From Palaemon carinicauda (lineage: Eukaryota; Arthropoda; Malacostraca; Decapoda; Palaemonidae): a stretch of 64,000 nucleotides of DNA. Location of the stretch: the NCBI RefSeq assembly GCF_036898095.1, contig NC_090765.1, positions 34,185,888 to 34,249,887 of the forward strand, given 5' to 3'. The translations under genes and the position numbers were made by a program. The notes below the pieces were generated by a model. That model was not told where the DNA came from. It saw only the letters and a list, made by a program, of their open reading frames with translations, and ran no database searches. Shown in pieces: positions 22,550 through 33,990 of the stretch (the stretch's first letter is position 1; every line of letters begins with the position of its first letter).

Positions 22550-23020
22550 AACTGCTACACACTAGGACCATTCGTAGCAGCGAGTGCAGTAGTGGGTGAG
22601 GGCTCAACCACTACAATTCCCTAATTCCATATCCTTTTAATCTGTCTCTTGAAATGTTTTAATGTTTTTATGGGTTGTCCGGAAGGCTAAGAAGCCTTTC
22701 GCATCCTGGTTGATTTGGCGGGTGGTCAAAGTCATTTCTTGAGAGCGCCCAGATTAGGGGTTTGATGAGGTCCTGTTGTATGGGTTGCAGCCCTTGATAC
22801 TTCAGCTCCTGGGGGTCTGTCAGCATCCTAAGAGGATCGCGGGGCTCCGTAAGGAAGACGTACTTACAAGGCAGAGTAATCGTCTAAGTCGACTTCCTTA
22901 CCAGGTACCTATTTATTTTGGTTTTGTTATATTGATCACTGTCAAAATGAAATAAAAACTCTTAGCTTATACGATGTAAACATATTTAACTGGTCTCTAC
23001 CCACCCCCCTGGGTGTGAAT
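22550..23020 (+). other. B1 3' UTR
   Basis: Noncoding, alignable with B2 33990-34420 and B3 48220-48610 (shared blocks GCTAAGAAGCCTT, GATTTGGCGGGTGGTCAA, GACTTCCTTACCAGGTAC, and CTACCCACCCCCCTGGGTG in B1). Confidence 0.65.
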
Positions 23021-23116
23021 CAGCTATTATATATTCACCGGCTAAGTTAAATATTTAAAAATGATATTTTAATTATAAAATAAATTTTTGAATATACTTA
23101 CCCGGTGAATATATAA
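23021..23116 (+). repeat. B1 internal complementary region
   Basis: Reads as the reverse complement of the 5' end (ATTCACCGGCTAAGTTAAAT) joined to the reverse complement of the 3' end (ATTATAAAATAAATTTTTG, then ATATACTTACCCGGTG). The outer arms are themselves complementary, so the region can fold into a long stem with an AT-rich loop. Confidence 0.85.
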
Positions 23117-23163
23117 ATTAAACGACCCTCCCTTCCTCCCCAATAGAGACGCAGTGGGATGAG

Positions 23164-23357
23164 AAGAAATTGAGTCTTTGTTTACATCGAGAGAGTGGTA
23201 TCTGGCCTACAGTTGGCGCTGGTGGGCACACCCGCAACCTGTATAGCGATCGCTGGCGAGTTTTTACTGTTTTTTGTCTGTCGAGCAACAGAGTTGCAGC
23301 TATTATATATTCACCGGGTAAGTATATTCAAAAATTTATTTTATAATTAAAATATCA

Positions 23358-23360
<3 letters not shown>
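23164..23360 (+). repeat. B1 right inverted terminal repeat
   Basis: Inverted partner of 17014-17187, extending through CACCGGGTAAGTATATTC to the joint with (TA)n. Confidence 0.9.

Positions 23361-23448
<88 letters not shown>
23361..23448. repeat. (TA)n at the right border of B1
   Basis: Pure TA tract between the end of B1 and the resumption of A1 (TCATTGTTGTTAACC). Third of three such tracts bordering the insertion joints. Confidence 0.97.
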
Positions 23449-23450
<2 letters not shown>

Positions 23451-24035
23451 TTGTTGTTAACCTGTCTGTTTATTGTCTGCCAATAAACTTGTTCTTGAGA
23501 ACCTTGCGTCTCCTTCACCTGTGTCAATTTATTGATATAATTGAGCATTCAATCTATGTATATTTATCTGGGATAATTCTAATAGATTGTTCCTTTATGC
23601 AAGCTAATGTTGCATTGGTTTATGCTTTCCCTTAGCGGGAGGATTCCACCCCATAAGGGGATGGTGGCGGATTTACAGCTTCCTCCTATGCGGATATAAA
23701 CCTTTGTCCAATACAAGTATTGTGCGGAGAACTGGTCGATATTTCATATTGACGCAGTGGTTCTTTACAAACTATGCTTTGCTTAATATAGGGTGAGACC
23801 ACTATATTGGCTTGCCTGGTATTCATACATAGGTATATGTACTCTTCGAGACTTTCCCAGAGTCTAGTAGGACTCTTCCCTGTAGGGGGCAGGAAGCTCT
23901 AACATGGTTTATGGTTAGTTGAAAAGATGTATAACGGTAACATCTTAGGTCTCTAGGTCTAGTCGACCGGGGAAATACCTCCGGGGAGTACGGCACGTTC
24001 TGAGAATCCACAGATACAGTAATGCTCTGGTATAC
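23449..24035 (+). other. A1 3' UTR, second part, with poly(A) signal
   Basis: Continuation of the A1 3' UTR, alignable with A2 8721-9300 in reverse complement. AATAAA at 23482-23487 is conserved. Frames here (such as 23823-24374 on the - strand) are not coding. Confidence 0.65.
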
Positions 24036-24130
24036 TTCCATCAGGACGACATGGCTTGAGCCCAAAAAACGGATTTTGAGCGAAGCGAAAAATCTATTTT
24101 TGGGTGAGATGGCCATGTCGTCCTGATGGA
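24036..24130 (+). repeat. A1 internal complementary region
   Basis: Reverse complement of the 5' end (CATGGCTTGAGCCCAAAA) runs straight into the reverse complement of the 3' end (AAACGGATTTTGAGCGAAGC, then TGAGATGGCCATG). Same arrangement as A2 8627-8720. The outer parts (TCCATCAGGACGACATGGC and GCCATGTCGTCCTGATGGA) are inverted repeats. Confidence 0.88.
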
Positions 24131-24204
24131 CCCGCCCTTCCCTTTCTATGAAAGGGCTGTAGGACCCCTCCCTAACAGTATCTGTAGCACCTCGTGTATC
24201 GCTA

Positions 24205-24582
24205 CAAGGAATACAGATGGCGCCAGGATTGGCGCAATGCATGCTTACGAAACGGGAGATGAGAGAGCCTTGGGAACGGCTCCCCTTTTTCTTTCTCGTT
24301 TTCGTTTTCTTGCCAATTGACCCCTTCGATGTGTTATCTCTGTTTGTGGTGCAGATTGCCATGTGGCGTGTCAAGAATACGTCCTCTGATATGTCGCGAT
24401 ATCCCTTTCATTAGGGATATTCGTTCCAGGAGTTAGAATTCTGGGTACCTTAAGGTAAATTCTCTGGGAATATCGCCGTAGTTGTAATATACCCTAGGAA
24501 GCTACCCTATAGGAACTTCCATCAGGACGACATGGCCATCTCACCCAAAAATAGATTTTTCGCTTCGCTCAAAATCCGTTTT
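24205..24582 (+). repeat. A1 right inverted terminal repeat
   Basis: Inverted partner of 628-972, followed by the 3'-specific terminus ATAGATTTTTCGCTTCGCTC, AAAATCCGTTTT. Beyond 24582 the sequence is unrelated to A2. Confidence 0.85.
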
Positions 24583-26073
24583 ATAGATAGCATTACTAAT
24601 TTAATGCGCTCTGAAAAAAGCCATATTTGTATCACTTATCAATCTTTGTAGGCAAATAGTATTCAAATAGATAAAGAAATAGTACTTTAAGCATTACTGA
24701 AGAGCCTTTGCAGCTTTCCTTCAGCCCCCAGATATATTTACTTTTCAAGATAATACATTATCTCTGTATCTGCTTCCCTCCTTCCACCTTTTGCTGTACG
24801 TCTTTCAACTTTTCATTCACAGTACGTACTTTATAACTGCTGGGATTTGCCCTAGTCATATCTTGGCACAGAATAGCCCCAAGCTATAGTGTCAGGATGT
24901 GGTCAAAATTCCTTCAAATCAAATTAGATCTAAATAAAATTTGACACCACAAATGATACATATTTAAGGAAATTTGGTAATCCAAAACCTTCCATGAAGC
25001 TAAGCCATCCACCTCCCTAAAAGGTGTCTTTGCCTAAAGAGTTACTTCTTAAATCTCCCAAACAGAATTACTTGTTACCAATTTCAAGGTCAGCATTGGT
25101 AAAAGGAGTAAAGGACTTTCAGGGCTTGTGTTTGTGACATCATTACACCTCGAGGGATTGTAGATGTAGAAGCCTTCGGGAATAAATAGCAGGCACTAAA
25201 AGTAACGCATATCAATATAGCTGGTGAAAGATGGAAAAGGTAATAAACTAACCTCATGGCTAGTTCAGAGGTAACGTGTTTGCCTAGCATTCGCATGGCG
25301 GCAGGTTTATTCCAGCTTGGGACTGTGAGTTTAAGCTGTTTACTGGGGAGGCCACTGCTGTCGTTTGGCACCACATTGGAGTGTTGGGCTTACCTGGTTG
25401 ACATTCTGGTGAACATATATATTGATGAAACTGGAACTGAAACCAGACACCTTTAACCTTTAACCACTGCAAACAACTCTTAAAGATTACTGCAAAATTA
25501 TTGACATTTTGACATATGGACTGAGTTCCATGAAGGATACAAATAGAGTTGAAGCATATAGCATTTATTGATACCTTCATATATAGACATAGGAAGCCTT
25601 GTGAACAATACCTAATTTTCTGGTAATGTTTGAGTGATTTTTTAATAACTGTGTCAAAGCAGCTTGGAGTAAAAGATTGTTCCAAATATACTTGGATGTT
25701 ATTTATGGAAAGAAAATTTTTTGAATATGAATAGTTCAAGATTTTCTGAGAGGACTAAACTCTGAGATAAGGTTTTGTTCTGGTTCTCACAGCTCTTTTG
25801 ACAGGGTGATGTTTGGATCCTTTTAAGTAGGAAATGTATATTTAGTGGTCAAGCATTGACCAGTCTTCTGTGTTGAGAAAAAAATCCCTTGTTTAGAATG
25901 TCTTATACCTGATGTTAAAACTTGATTAAAACAGACAATTTGCATTTATTGAACTTGAAACTATTCAACTTTTGTTAATGTATTAATTCAGTGCTGTACA
26001 GTACTGTATTAACATATGATATTGATATTCTAAAAGGAATTTGATTTCTGTGCAATAAAAATTTTATTTTCAG
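24583..26073. other. Intron sequence before the Cys-loop exon
   Basis: AT-rich with no long conserved frame except the SINE-like element at about 25250-25460. It ends in a good polypyrimidine tract and acceptor (AAAATTTTATTTTCAG) immediately before the receptor exon. Confidence 0.5.
25250..25460 (+). repeat. tRNA-derived SINE-like element
   Basis: The segment begins with a sequence fitting an RNA polymerase III A box (TAGTTCAGAGG) and, about 40 bp on, a degenerate B box (GGTTTATTCC). A non-tRNA body of about 150 bp follows, containing GATGAAACTGGAACTGAAAC. It resembles the head of a tRNA-derived SINE. There is no complete cloverleaf, so it is not a tRNA gene. Length and family are uncertain. 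Confidence 0.4.
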
Positions 26074-26177
26074 TAAACCTCTTCTCTGGAAGTGAAAACA
26101 GCTTGGAGATGAGCCAACTGTATGGAGTGACTTATACATGTGATTTTAACCTTCTCATGTTCCCCTTTGATGCTCAG
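26074..26177 (+). CDS. Cys-loop ligand-gated ion channel, Cys-loop exon
   Basis: Internal exon of a pentameric ligand-gated ion channel subunit, a membrane receptor of the acetylcholine/GABA/glycine/glutamate-chloride superfamily. It encodes NLFSGSENSLEMSQLYGVTY followed by TCDFNLLMFPFDAQ. The Cys-loop signature is exact when joined to the next exon: first Cys in TCDF, the FPFD core, then VC, with 13 residues between the two cysteines. An acceptor precedes it (TTTTCAG) and the donor is CAG|GTTTGT. The exon begins with two bases of a split codon and ends in phase 0, which matches the next exon. It shares its strand with the later exons. Family assignment is firm; ligand and subtype are not known. 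Confidence 0.88.
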
Positions 26178-28490
26178 GTTTGTATATGTTTATCTTTTTG
26201 TGACATACAATTATTACTTAACAGTTCTGGTAAGGTTGAAACCTTCACAGGGCATTGGAGGTGCAGTGATGAGTATTTTGTTGTCCTTTTTTAGTTATAT
26301 TAAAACTTTCAAGAACTTTCAATGTTAGTGGAAACAATTTCACTTATGTAAAGGAAAAATTTCTGTGGATTAGGCTTAGTTAGGTTTTTAAACTAATTAT
26401 TTTAATCAAGCATATCTAATATTTATTTAAGTTTTTCTTCAATACTAACTCATCCCATATACTTGCATTTTATCACCACTAGGTGTCTCACAAATAGCCT
26501 TTTCCTAATGTTCTGGTGTAGAGGGACTAACTTTGCAGAAATTCCTCTGATATTAGCAAATTCAAAGACCAAATTGTGGATTTCAAGCTGCTGCTGTGGA
26601 CAGCAAGAAATTTGCCAGATTTGGAAAGGTTCAGTGTTTTTCATGCTGAAAGTTGATATGACTATAATTCTCTCTCTCTATCTATAATTAAAGTAAAAAT
26701 CTGATGATTTACTGTATTGCTAAAAATTTTTCTTGTGTTAATTCAGTTATTTAAGAATAACAACAGAGCTACATTATTTTCCTTTTCACTTTCCTCCTTC
26801 CTATTTGTCCTCCTCATGCTGGTACCCTTTTCCCACCCATCCCTTTTGCCATTAACAATTCCAATAATACAAAGGTTACAAAATTCAAGGAAAGTGTGTT
26901 TTCATTTAATCTATATTGATAATTGTGTTACAGTACTGTTAGATTTATCAAGGATGTATTTACTTATTGTTGAGAAACAAGGGTGATCTTTTGTAAGTTT
27001 TATAAAAGAATAGAGGGAAAATTTGATCTCAAAACTAAATTTGCAATACTCGAATATCTTAGCCAAGTTCTGACTGGTGAATGTAGTTCATTGTTTATTT
27101 TGCTGACTGATGAATTCGTGTTTGGTCAACCTACTTTTTTCTTTCAAATCTTCCAAGGGAAGCTGGTAAACTTTCCCTTAGTTGAGGGAGTCATTGAAGC
27201 CAATAGAAACAAATTAGAGTAAAGCATATTAATTGTTTTGTAAATGTGAAATGACAGCTATGTTGAGCAACTTGTGTAGCATGGTAAGGAATATGTCAAG
27301 TTTTAAACATTTCTGTACGGTTCTTTCAGTTAGGAATGGCTTTACAAGATTAGCAAAATCGGACAGACATTTCATATTCCTAAATAAGTATTGAAAAAAG
27401 TAGATTATACTGTACCTGTATAATGTACGCTGTATGGTCCTCGGACAAAAACATCAGCTTTAACATCTCCAGCCATTATCCTTGAAACTTTGGATGTTGT
27501 AACATATTTTTTCCTCTGAGAGACTAGGCCAGTTTGAACTTAAAGAGGTATCAAGGCACCTTATTATAAAGTTTAGAATGTATATAAGTCACAGTACTCT
27601 TAGTCGAGAGATTGCATTTGATTTCATATCATTTCAAAATCTAGTAAATTGTGGGCTAGAATTGCAGATTTTTAATGGTTGTTTAGTTATTTCAGAATCC
27701 AATTAAGTGTGTCTTAGTATCACTTTAATGCTAAAACTTAGCTTAGCAAGATGTCACATTTGCAACAGGAAGATTGGAAAAGTCTCTTAAGTGTATCTGC
27801 GCAGTTTTGGATGATATGAACATTTCTCTTGAAAGACCTTTGTCAGGTCATACCTCACAAATTGTTTCTATATCATATTCACAACTATGCTTCCCACCAT
27901 AGTGAATGATGTCTACCCTTCATGTATTATTATTATTAATATTAAATGCTAAGCTACAACCCTAGTTGGAAAAGCAGGGTTCTACAAGCCCAGGGGCCCC
28001 AACAGGGAAAATAGCCCAGTGAGGAATGGAAACAAGGAAAAATAAGATATTTTAAGAATAGTAACAACATTAAAATAAATATTTTTCATGCAATAAATAA
28101 AAACTTCAACAAAACCAGAGGAAGATAAATTAGATAGAACAGTGTGCCCGAGTGTACCCTCAAGCAGGAGATCTCTAACTCAAGACAGTGGAAGACCATG
28201 GTACAGAGGCTATAGCACAACCCAAGACTAGAGAACAATGGTTTGATTTTGGATTGTCCTTCTCCTAGAAGAGCTGCTTACCATAGCTGAAGAGTCTCTT
28301 CTACCCTTACCAAGAGGAAAGTAGCCACTGAACAATTACATTGCTGTAGTTAACCCCCTGGGTGACAGGGGTTTTCAGGGAAACATGAATTCATATATTC
28401 AAGGCTCAAGTTACCTTGTTGATTGCATTTAGGCCTTCAGCCTCAATGTTTGAAGTCTTGCCTTTGCTTTCTGCTTTGAATACTATTGCT
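26178..28490 (+). other. Start of the 25.8 kb receptor intron
   Basis: Intron between the Cys-loop exon and the exon at 52023. No further exon was recognised up to B2. AT-rich unique-looking sequence precedes a dispersed repeat at 27926-28375. Short frames here (26463, 26717, 26983) have no recognisable family. Confidence 0.55.
27926..28375 (+). repeat. Dispersed repeat starting with TATTATTATT
   Basis: A (TAT)n head followed by AGCTACAACCCTAGTTGGAA, an AAGCAGGGTTCTACAAGCCC block, and later TGTGCCCGAGTGTACCCTC, CAAGACAGTGGAAGACCATG and CCTTCTCCTAGAAGAGCTGC. A shorter copy of the first part is at 52812-52990. I recognise this as a high-copy repeat type from decapod shrimp sequences, from memory and unverified. 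It is noncoding with an AT-rich head. Confidence 0.7.
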
Positions 28491-28672
28491 AATTTTTCAA
28501 TATTAAACTTACCCGATGATCATATAGCTGTCAGCTCTGCTGCCCGACAGAAAAACCTACGGGCGGAATACGCCAGCGATCGCTATACAGGTGGGGGTGT
28601 ACATCAACAGCGCCATCTGTCAAGTAGGTACTCAAGTACTCGATGTCAACACAGAACCAATTTTCTCTCTGT
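28491..28672 (+). repeat. B2 left inverted terminal repeat
   Basis: CCCGATGATCATATAGCTG through CGATGTCAACACAGAACC, inverted at 34566-34762. It contains the perfect palindrome TGATCA next to the conserved CTTACCCGATGA. Confidence 0.9.
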
Positions 28673-29800
28673 CGTGCCACTGGCAAGACCTACTAAATAC
28701 GCTGTTACTAACTGGATTTGTTTTCACAACTATTTGGTGAAGTACACTATTCCAGTTTTGAGCTTTCGCTATGCAGGGGTTTTATCTTCATTTCAAAACT
28801 TGAACTCGTTTTGGATAGATTTAATTATGGTGACTAAGAGAGTATGGACTCTTTCACTTTTAAATGGCCGACCCTTCCCGTAGACGGAAGTGTGTTTAGG
28901 TTTTTAGTAATTTTGCTTAACACGTTATAGATCTATATTTTATATCTCTCCGCCTTTTTTAGGCCTCTTCGATTAACTTTCCTTTTATTATAAACATATA
29001 AAAATAAATTTTTATGTTTTGTTTATATGCGACCTTTCCTGATTGTAGGCGGTCCTAACTTGGAACCGAAGTTAATCAACGTTGAGCCCGTTATATCGTA
29101 TTTAACCTTTAAAGAATTTATAACTTTTTAAATTTAATGTTTTATGAAAGAATTTCTTTGATAGTCTCGTACTGTTTTCAAAGATGAACTAATGTTTAGT
29201 TTTTTAGTCTACGCAGTTGTTGACGTTCAGGACGTTCAACATGCGCTCTATCGTTACGATAGAGAGAGAGTGTATCACGGTTTCACTTTGCAGTAAGAGT
29301 AAACCGATTCTGGCGTTTCGTTCATTCTTTCTTAGCTTAAATGGTTTAAATTCTAAATTAAAGGAACTTTTTATTTGGAAAACCTTTCAGTTTTTTTTTT
29401 CCTTTAGCATATATCATGTTTTGACGATATATTATTGGGCTCTTCTCTCAGGTGCGAAATCTAGAGAGAAAGAGAGAGATAGAGACGGAGGGAGAGAGAG
29501 GAGAAAAAACGTTTCGTTCAAGCGGGTAACGTTGTTCTCGTTATACTCTCCTCCCTAGTCGCTGTAGGGGAAGAAGGTAAAACGTTTCTAGGGTTTTATT
29601 CTTGTTCCCAGGCTATGTGCGGTGAGAGATTGTAAACGTAGTTTATTTGAACTAGTGTTTAGTCTCTTTCCCAGCCACTGAATTCTTTATCTTTATATAT
29701 GTTTTCTGTTGCATTATACGACTGTTTTCGTAATTACTACCTTTTAATGAAGGGTAGGATTTCGTGTTTCAGGTAGAAATCAGTAAAAGTTTCGATTTCA
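28673..29800 (+). other. B2 leader with conserved mini-ORF
   Basis: Noncoding leader aligned with B1 17188-18430 and B3 35221-36350. It holds the mini-ORF MADPSRRRKCV (28864-28899), an imperfect AG-rich stretch (29461-29505) and the conserved acceptor-like GTGTTTCAG|GTAGAAATC near 29770. Confidence 0.5.
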
Positions 29801-29809
29801 GTGAAATAA

Positions 29810-31110
29810 GTGCAAACAGAAAATCAAAATGATAAAGTGATATGCGCAAAGTGTTACAGTGTTGCGTCCGAGGGTTCGTCTGTTCGTGCCTGTCGTTCAC
29901 CTAGTCCGGGACCTCTTGCAAGCTCCCAAGCCCAGGGGAGAAGTAATGTCGAACGACTTATGGGTTCGACAGGCCTTGATCAACGAACAGACGTTTCCCT
30001 CCGTGGTTTCGGGTGTATCTACCCAAGATCGCCCCACCCACACAAAGACGAGAGAGCCCATTTACTTCTCGTCTGCGGAAGAGGTTTCTCGTAAGAAACC
30101 TTTGACCAAGGTCTCGCAGCTTATTAAGTGCAAGTCGGTCCCTTCCGCGCAAGTCCAACGGCCCAGGTGTAGCCACTGGGTCAGTTCGGACTCGCTGCAG
30201 TCTTCCGATGACTGCACACCTCCTAAGAGAGGTAAAGCGGTACCGCAACAGGCAGTAACTCCGTCTGTTGCCGCACCCGCTGTTTTAGACCCTCAGTCAC
30301 AACGGACAGTAGCTCCGTCTGTTGCTGCTTTTGTAGACCCTAAGTGGTCTTTACTGCAGTCTATGCAGACTCAGTTAGCTGCGGTTATGCAGGAGTTTCG
30401 TGCGGAGAAGGTTGACACTGCTCCCGTTAGCCTACAACCTGCCACGGTTGTGCGCCCAGCTCACGCTGAGGCTGCCTGCTCCCACACTCCGGCTGCGGAG
30501 AGGTTGGCGCTGCACCCGTTAGCCTACAACCTGCCGCGGTTGTGCGCCCAGCAGACGCTGAGGCTACCTGCTCCCACACTCCGGCTGTGAGAGCTCCTCC
30601 ACCCATGCGCAGTCGACCCTGCCAGACGCATGCTGACTCCCACAGACGCACGGAGCACTCCGTTGCCGTGCGTGAGTTACCACAACAACAGGAGGGTGGA
30701 GTTAAGCTGCCGTGTTTTGACACGGTGCGTCAGCCTCCGCAACCCACTGTGGTTACCGCCACTCGCCCGCAGCAGACTAGTCAGTCAGGAGTTGAGGCTT
30801 CCCCACACAGCTTTGGTTGTTGCCAGCTCACAGACTGTCAAGCAGTTACATGACGTTGCCTTCTGGTCTGCTACTAATGCACCAGTGCTGTATGTCCTCA
30901 CACACCTGTTGTGGTTGACAGTTCAGTTTTTTGACAGTTCACAGACTGTCAGGCAGTTACATAACGTTGCCTTCTGGTCTGCTGCTAATGCACCAGTGCT
31001 GTATGTCCTCACGCACCTGTTGTGGTTGACAGTTCAGTTTTTGACAGTTCACAGACTGTCAAGCAGTTACATAACGTTGCCTTCTGGTCTGCTGCTTATG
31101 CACCAGTGAG
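29810..31110 (+). pseudogene. B2 gag with tandem repeat expansion
   Basis: Gag of family B. The N-terminal part in one frame (VICAKCYSVASEGSSVRACR, SPSPGPLASSQAQGR) continues in another (VVSGVSTQDRPTHTKTREP, FSSAEEVSRKK, VQRPRCSHWVSSDSLQSSDD), so at least one frameshift is present. Downstream the DSSQTVKQLHDVAFWSATNA motif sits in a tandem array of three ~110-bp units (about 30831-31110). The order matches B3. No zinc knuckle is evident; paired Cys in AKC and RAC may matter. Confidence 0.65.
30831..31110 (+). repeat. Tandem repeat, ~110 bp x 3, in B2 gag
   Basis: CAGACTGTC recurs at 30831, 30942 and 31052, each followed by AGTTACATAACGTTGCCTTC or a close variant. B1 has a 66-bp duplication of the same motif, so the repeats expanded separately in each copy. 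Confidence 0.88.
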
Positions 31111-31900
31111 ACCCTCACTGAGATAACCTAGCTTTTCTCGGACAAGGTTCCTGTAGATGAGAAAGTGCTGTTCTCCCTCCTACTGATATTCCTTTGAGGA
31201 CTCTGTCATTTGGAGAGGAGCCTTAAGCTGCTTAGCCTCCTATGGACTTTAATTAAAGCATAACAAGGCTTCCAGGGATGGTAAATGGTTCCGCTTCAGT
31301 CGCTAACCCCGTCTGTTGCTACACCTGCTCCCGTAGACCCTAATGGGCTTTGCTGCAAGACATGCAGTCCAAGCTTGTGTCCTTGATAGAGGACTTTTTA
31401 CGGAGAAGAACCTTCTGGCCAACAACCTTCCTACCGGTTGGTTGTGCGCCCTGTTGACGCTGAGGTATCCTACTCACGTCCGCCAGTTGAGGTGGTTCCT
31501 CCACCGATGCGACCCAGTGTGGGTTGCCAGTCGCACGTTGACGTTAAGCGACGCTCGGAGGTGGTTGTTGACGTTCAGTGTGTCACTAGGAAGACGTTCA
31601 ACAACCAGCAGAGGTGACTTGTTGTGACGCAGTGCGTCAACCTCAGCAACCCGGTAGGGTGTTGACTGCACAACCCAGACAGTCTAGACAGTTTCGGGTT
31701 GACGCTGTACTTCCTCGCGTCCCCATGGTTGACAGTTCACAGACTGTGCAGCAGTACCATGATATTGCGTCCAGCTCCGTCACGCATCCACCAGTGCGAC
31801 CGGATTCAGCGAGTCAGACGTTGCCCACTCCGTTGCCGTTTCCTCATCAGTTTCGGATGAGGAACCCTCTGATGAGGACGTTGCTGAACAAGACGATCAA
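31111..31900 (+). other. Decayed gag C-terminus of B2
   Basis: Further family B gag sequence, broken into short frames. It includes a third variant of the motif (DSSQTVQQYHDIASSS at about 31731) and joins abruptly to the pol relic near 31905, where B1 has more than 1 kb of extra gag and RT sequence. The joint marks the deletion of the RT core. Confidence 0.55.
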
Positions 31901-31904
31901 CCCC

Positions 31905-33134
31905 CAGCCCTGCTATCCATCCAGAAGATGCTGAAGAAGGAACGCTGCCCTGTCAGGCTGTGGATGAGTCTGGTAAGGACACTGTCATCCGTGGTTCAAT
32001 TTGTGTCACTTGGAAGACTACACCTCCGTCCTCTTCTGTATCATCTAGCTTTTCACTGGAAAAGGACAAGACGCTAGAAGCGGTCTCGATCCCGGTTTCC
32101 GGAAAGATAAAGTCTGGTCTGACTTGGTGAAAGGACTTTATCAACCTTAGAAAGGGTCTTCCCCTGACTGTTCAGACTCCCAACCACGTTCTCTTCTCGG
32201 ACGCATCGGACGTAGGCTGGGGTGCGACATTAGGCGGTAGGGAATGCTCGGGATTATGGAACTCGAGTCAAAGGACAATGCATTTCAACTGCAAGAAGCT
32301 ACTGGCAGTACGTCTGACCTGGAAAAGCTTCAGGTCTCTCCTTCAAGGCAAAGTGGTGGAGGTGAACTCGGACAACACCCGGCTTTGACGTACATCTCCA
32401 AGCAAGGAGGGACCTACTCTCTGACATGGTACGAGATCGCAAGGGACCTCCTCACCTGGTCAACAGGTCTAGACTTTTCACTAGTAACGAGGTTCATCCA
32501 AGGCAACTTGAATGTCATAGCAGATTGTCTCAGTAGGAAGGGACAAATAATTCCAACAGATTGGACCCTCCACAAGGATGTATGCAAGAGACTTTGGGCC
32601 ACCTGGGGCCAGCCAACCATAGATCTCTTCGCAACCTCGATGACCAAGAGGCTCCCAATAGTTTGCTCACCTATCCCGGACCCAGCAGTAGTTCATATAG
32701 ATGCCTTTCTACTAGATTGGTCACATCTAGATCTATATGCATTCCCTCCGTTCAAGATTGTCAACAAGGTACTGCAGAAGTTCGCCTCTCACGAAGGGAC
32801 AAGGTTGACGCTAGTTGCTTCCCTCTGGCCCGCGAGAGAATAACTCACCGAGGTACTTCGATGGCTAGTAGACGTTCCCAGAACACTTCCCCTAAGGGTG
32901 GACCTTCTACGTCAGCCACGCGTAAAGAAGGTACACCAAGGCCTCCACGCTCTTCGTCTGACTGCCTTCAGACTATCGAAAGACTCTCGAGAGCTAGAGG
33001 CTTTTCGAAGGAGGCAACCAGAGCGTTTGCTAGAGCAAGGAGAACATCCACCCTTAGAATCTACCAATCGAAGTGGGAAATCTTCCGAAACTGGTGCAAG
33101 TCAGTATCCGTATTCTCGACCAGTACCTCTGTAA
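31905..33134 (+). pseudogene. B2 RNase H-MT relic lacking the RT core
   Basis: Begins at PALLSIQKMLKKERC, so everything N-terminal, including palm block A and YLDD, is absent. It continues with the RT thumb-like RLWMSLVRTL block, a decayed RNase H, then a clean stretch of RNase H and MT (LTYISKQGGTYSLTWYEI, FIQGNLNVIADCLSRKG, WGQPTIDLFAT, DLYAFPPFKIV). A TAA follows LWPARE (about 32842), yet the same frame downstream stays open to the stop at 33134 shared with B1 and B3. Confidence 0.75.
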
Positions 33135-33990
33135 CTCAAATAGCTGACTTTCTCTTATATCTGAGGAAAGAACGATCTCTTTCAGCTCCCACTTTCAAGG
33201 GTTACAGAAGCATGTTGGCATCAGTCTTCCGTCACAGAGGCTTAGATCTTTCCAACAATAAAGATCTACAAGACCTCCTTAAGTCTTTTGAGACCACGAA
33301 GGAGCGTCGGTTGGTTACACCTGGTTGGAATTTAGACGTGGTACTAAGATTCCTTATGTCAGACAGGTTCGAACCGCTTCAATCAGCCTCCCTGAAAGAT
33401 CTCACCTTTAAGACTCTTTTCCTGATATGCTTAACCACAGCTAAAAGAGTCAGTGAGATTCATGCCTTCAGCAAGAACATCGGATTCTCATCCAAAACGG
33501 CTACATGTTCTACAACTTGGTTTTCTAGCCAAACACGAGCTGCCTTCTCGGCCTTGACCAATATCGTTCGATATTCCAAACTTATCGTATGGTTGGAAAT
33601 GAACTAGAAAGAGTATTATGTCCTGTAAGAGCTCTTAAGTTCTATTTAAAATCCTTTACGAGGCCCGTCTGAAGCTTTATGGTGTTCAGTTAAGAATCCA
33701 TCTTTGCCTATGTCAGAGAATTCTTTATCCTATTTTATCAGACTGTTAATACGAGAAGCTCATTCCCATCTGAATGAGGAAGACCAAGCTTTGCTGAAGG
33801 TAAGGACACACGAAGTTAGAGCTGTCGCAACTTCCGTGGCCTTTAAACAAAATAGATCTCTGCAAAGTATATTCGACGCAACCTATTGGAAAAGCAAATC
33901 AGTGTTCGCGTCTTTTATCTTAAGAATGTCCAGTCTCTTTACGAGAACTGCTACACTCTGGGACCATTCGTAGCAATGAGTGCAGTAGTG
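32861..33990 (+). pseudogene. B2 tyrosine recombinase, frameshifted
   Basis: Starts at the conserved Met of MASRRSQNT. It is open through the core-binding part (LRIYQSKWEIFRNW, DFLLYLRKERSLSAPT) and the first catalytic Arg (TTAKRVSEIHAF) to about 33520, where a missing base shifts the frame (TCSTTWF in place of TCSLQLGFL). The later part (THEVRAVATSVAF, ATYWKSKSVFASF) is recognisable, but a second single-base loss falls exactly at the nucleophile (FASFIL instead of FASFYL). The gene cannot be functional. Confidence 0.82.

Larger units (their letters stand above)
17014..23360 (+). mobile_element. DIRS-like retrotransposon B1, nested
   Basis: Second DIRS family. ITRs at 17014-17187 and 23164-23360, ICR at 23021-23116, then leader, decayed gag, partial RT-RNase H-MT and an intact YR. 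The left joint is (TA)nTTTAGATATTTAACTTAGCC and the right joint AAAATATCATATT(TA)n. It lies inside the 3' UTR of A1 next to A2. RT has lost an internal block and has stop codons, so the copy is not autonomous. Confidence 0.88.

Noticed and set aside
23336..23548. Open frame of repeating Tyr-Ile codons
   Set aside because: It is a translation of the (TA)n microsatellite.
25250..25330. tRNA gene
   Set aside because: A and B box-like motifs are present but no cloverleaf or acceptor stem can be built; SINE-like element preferred.
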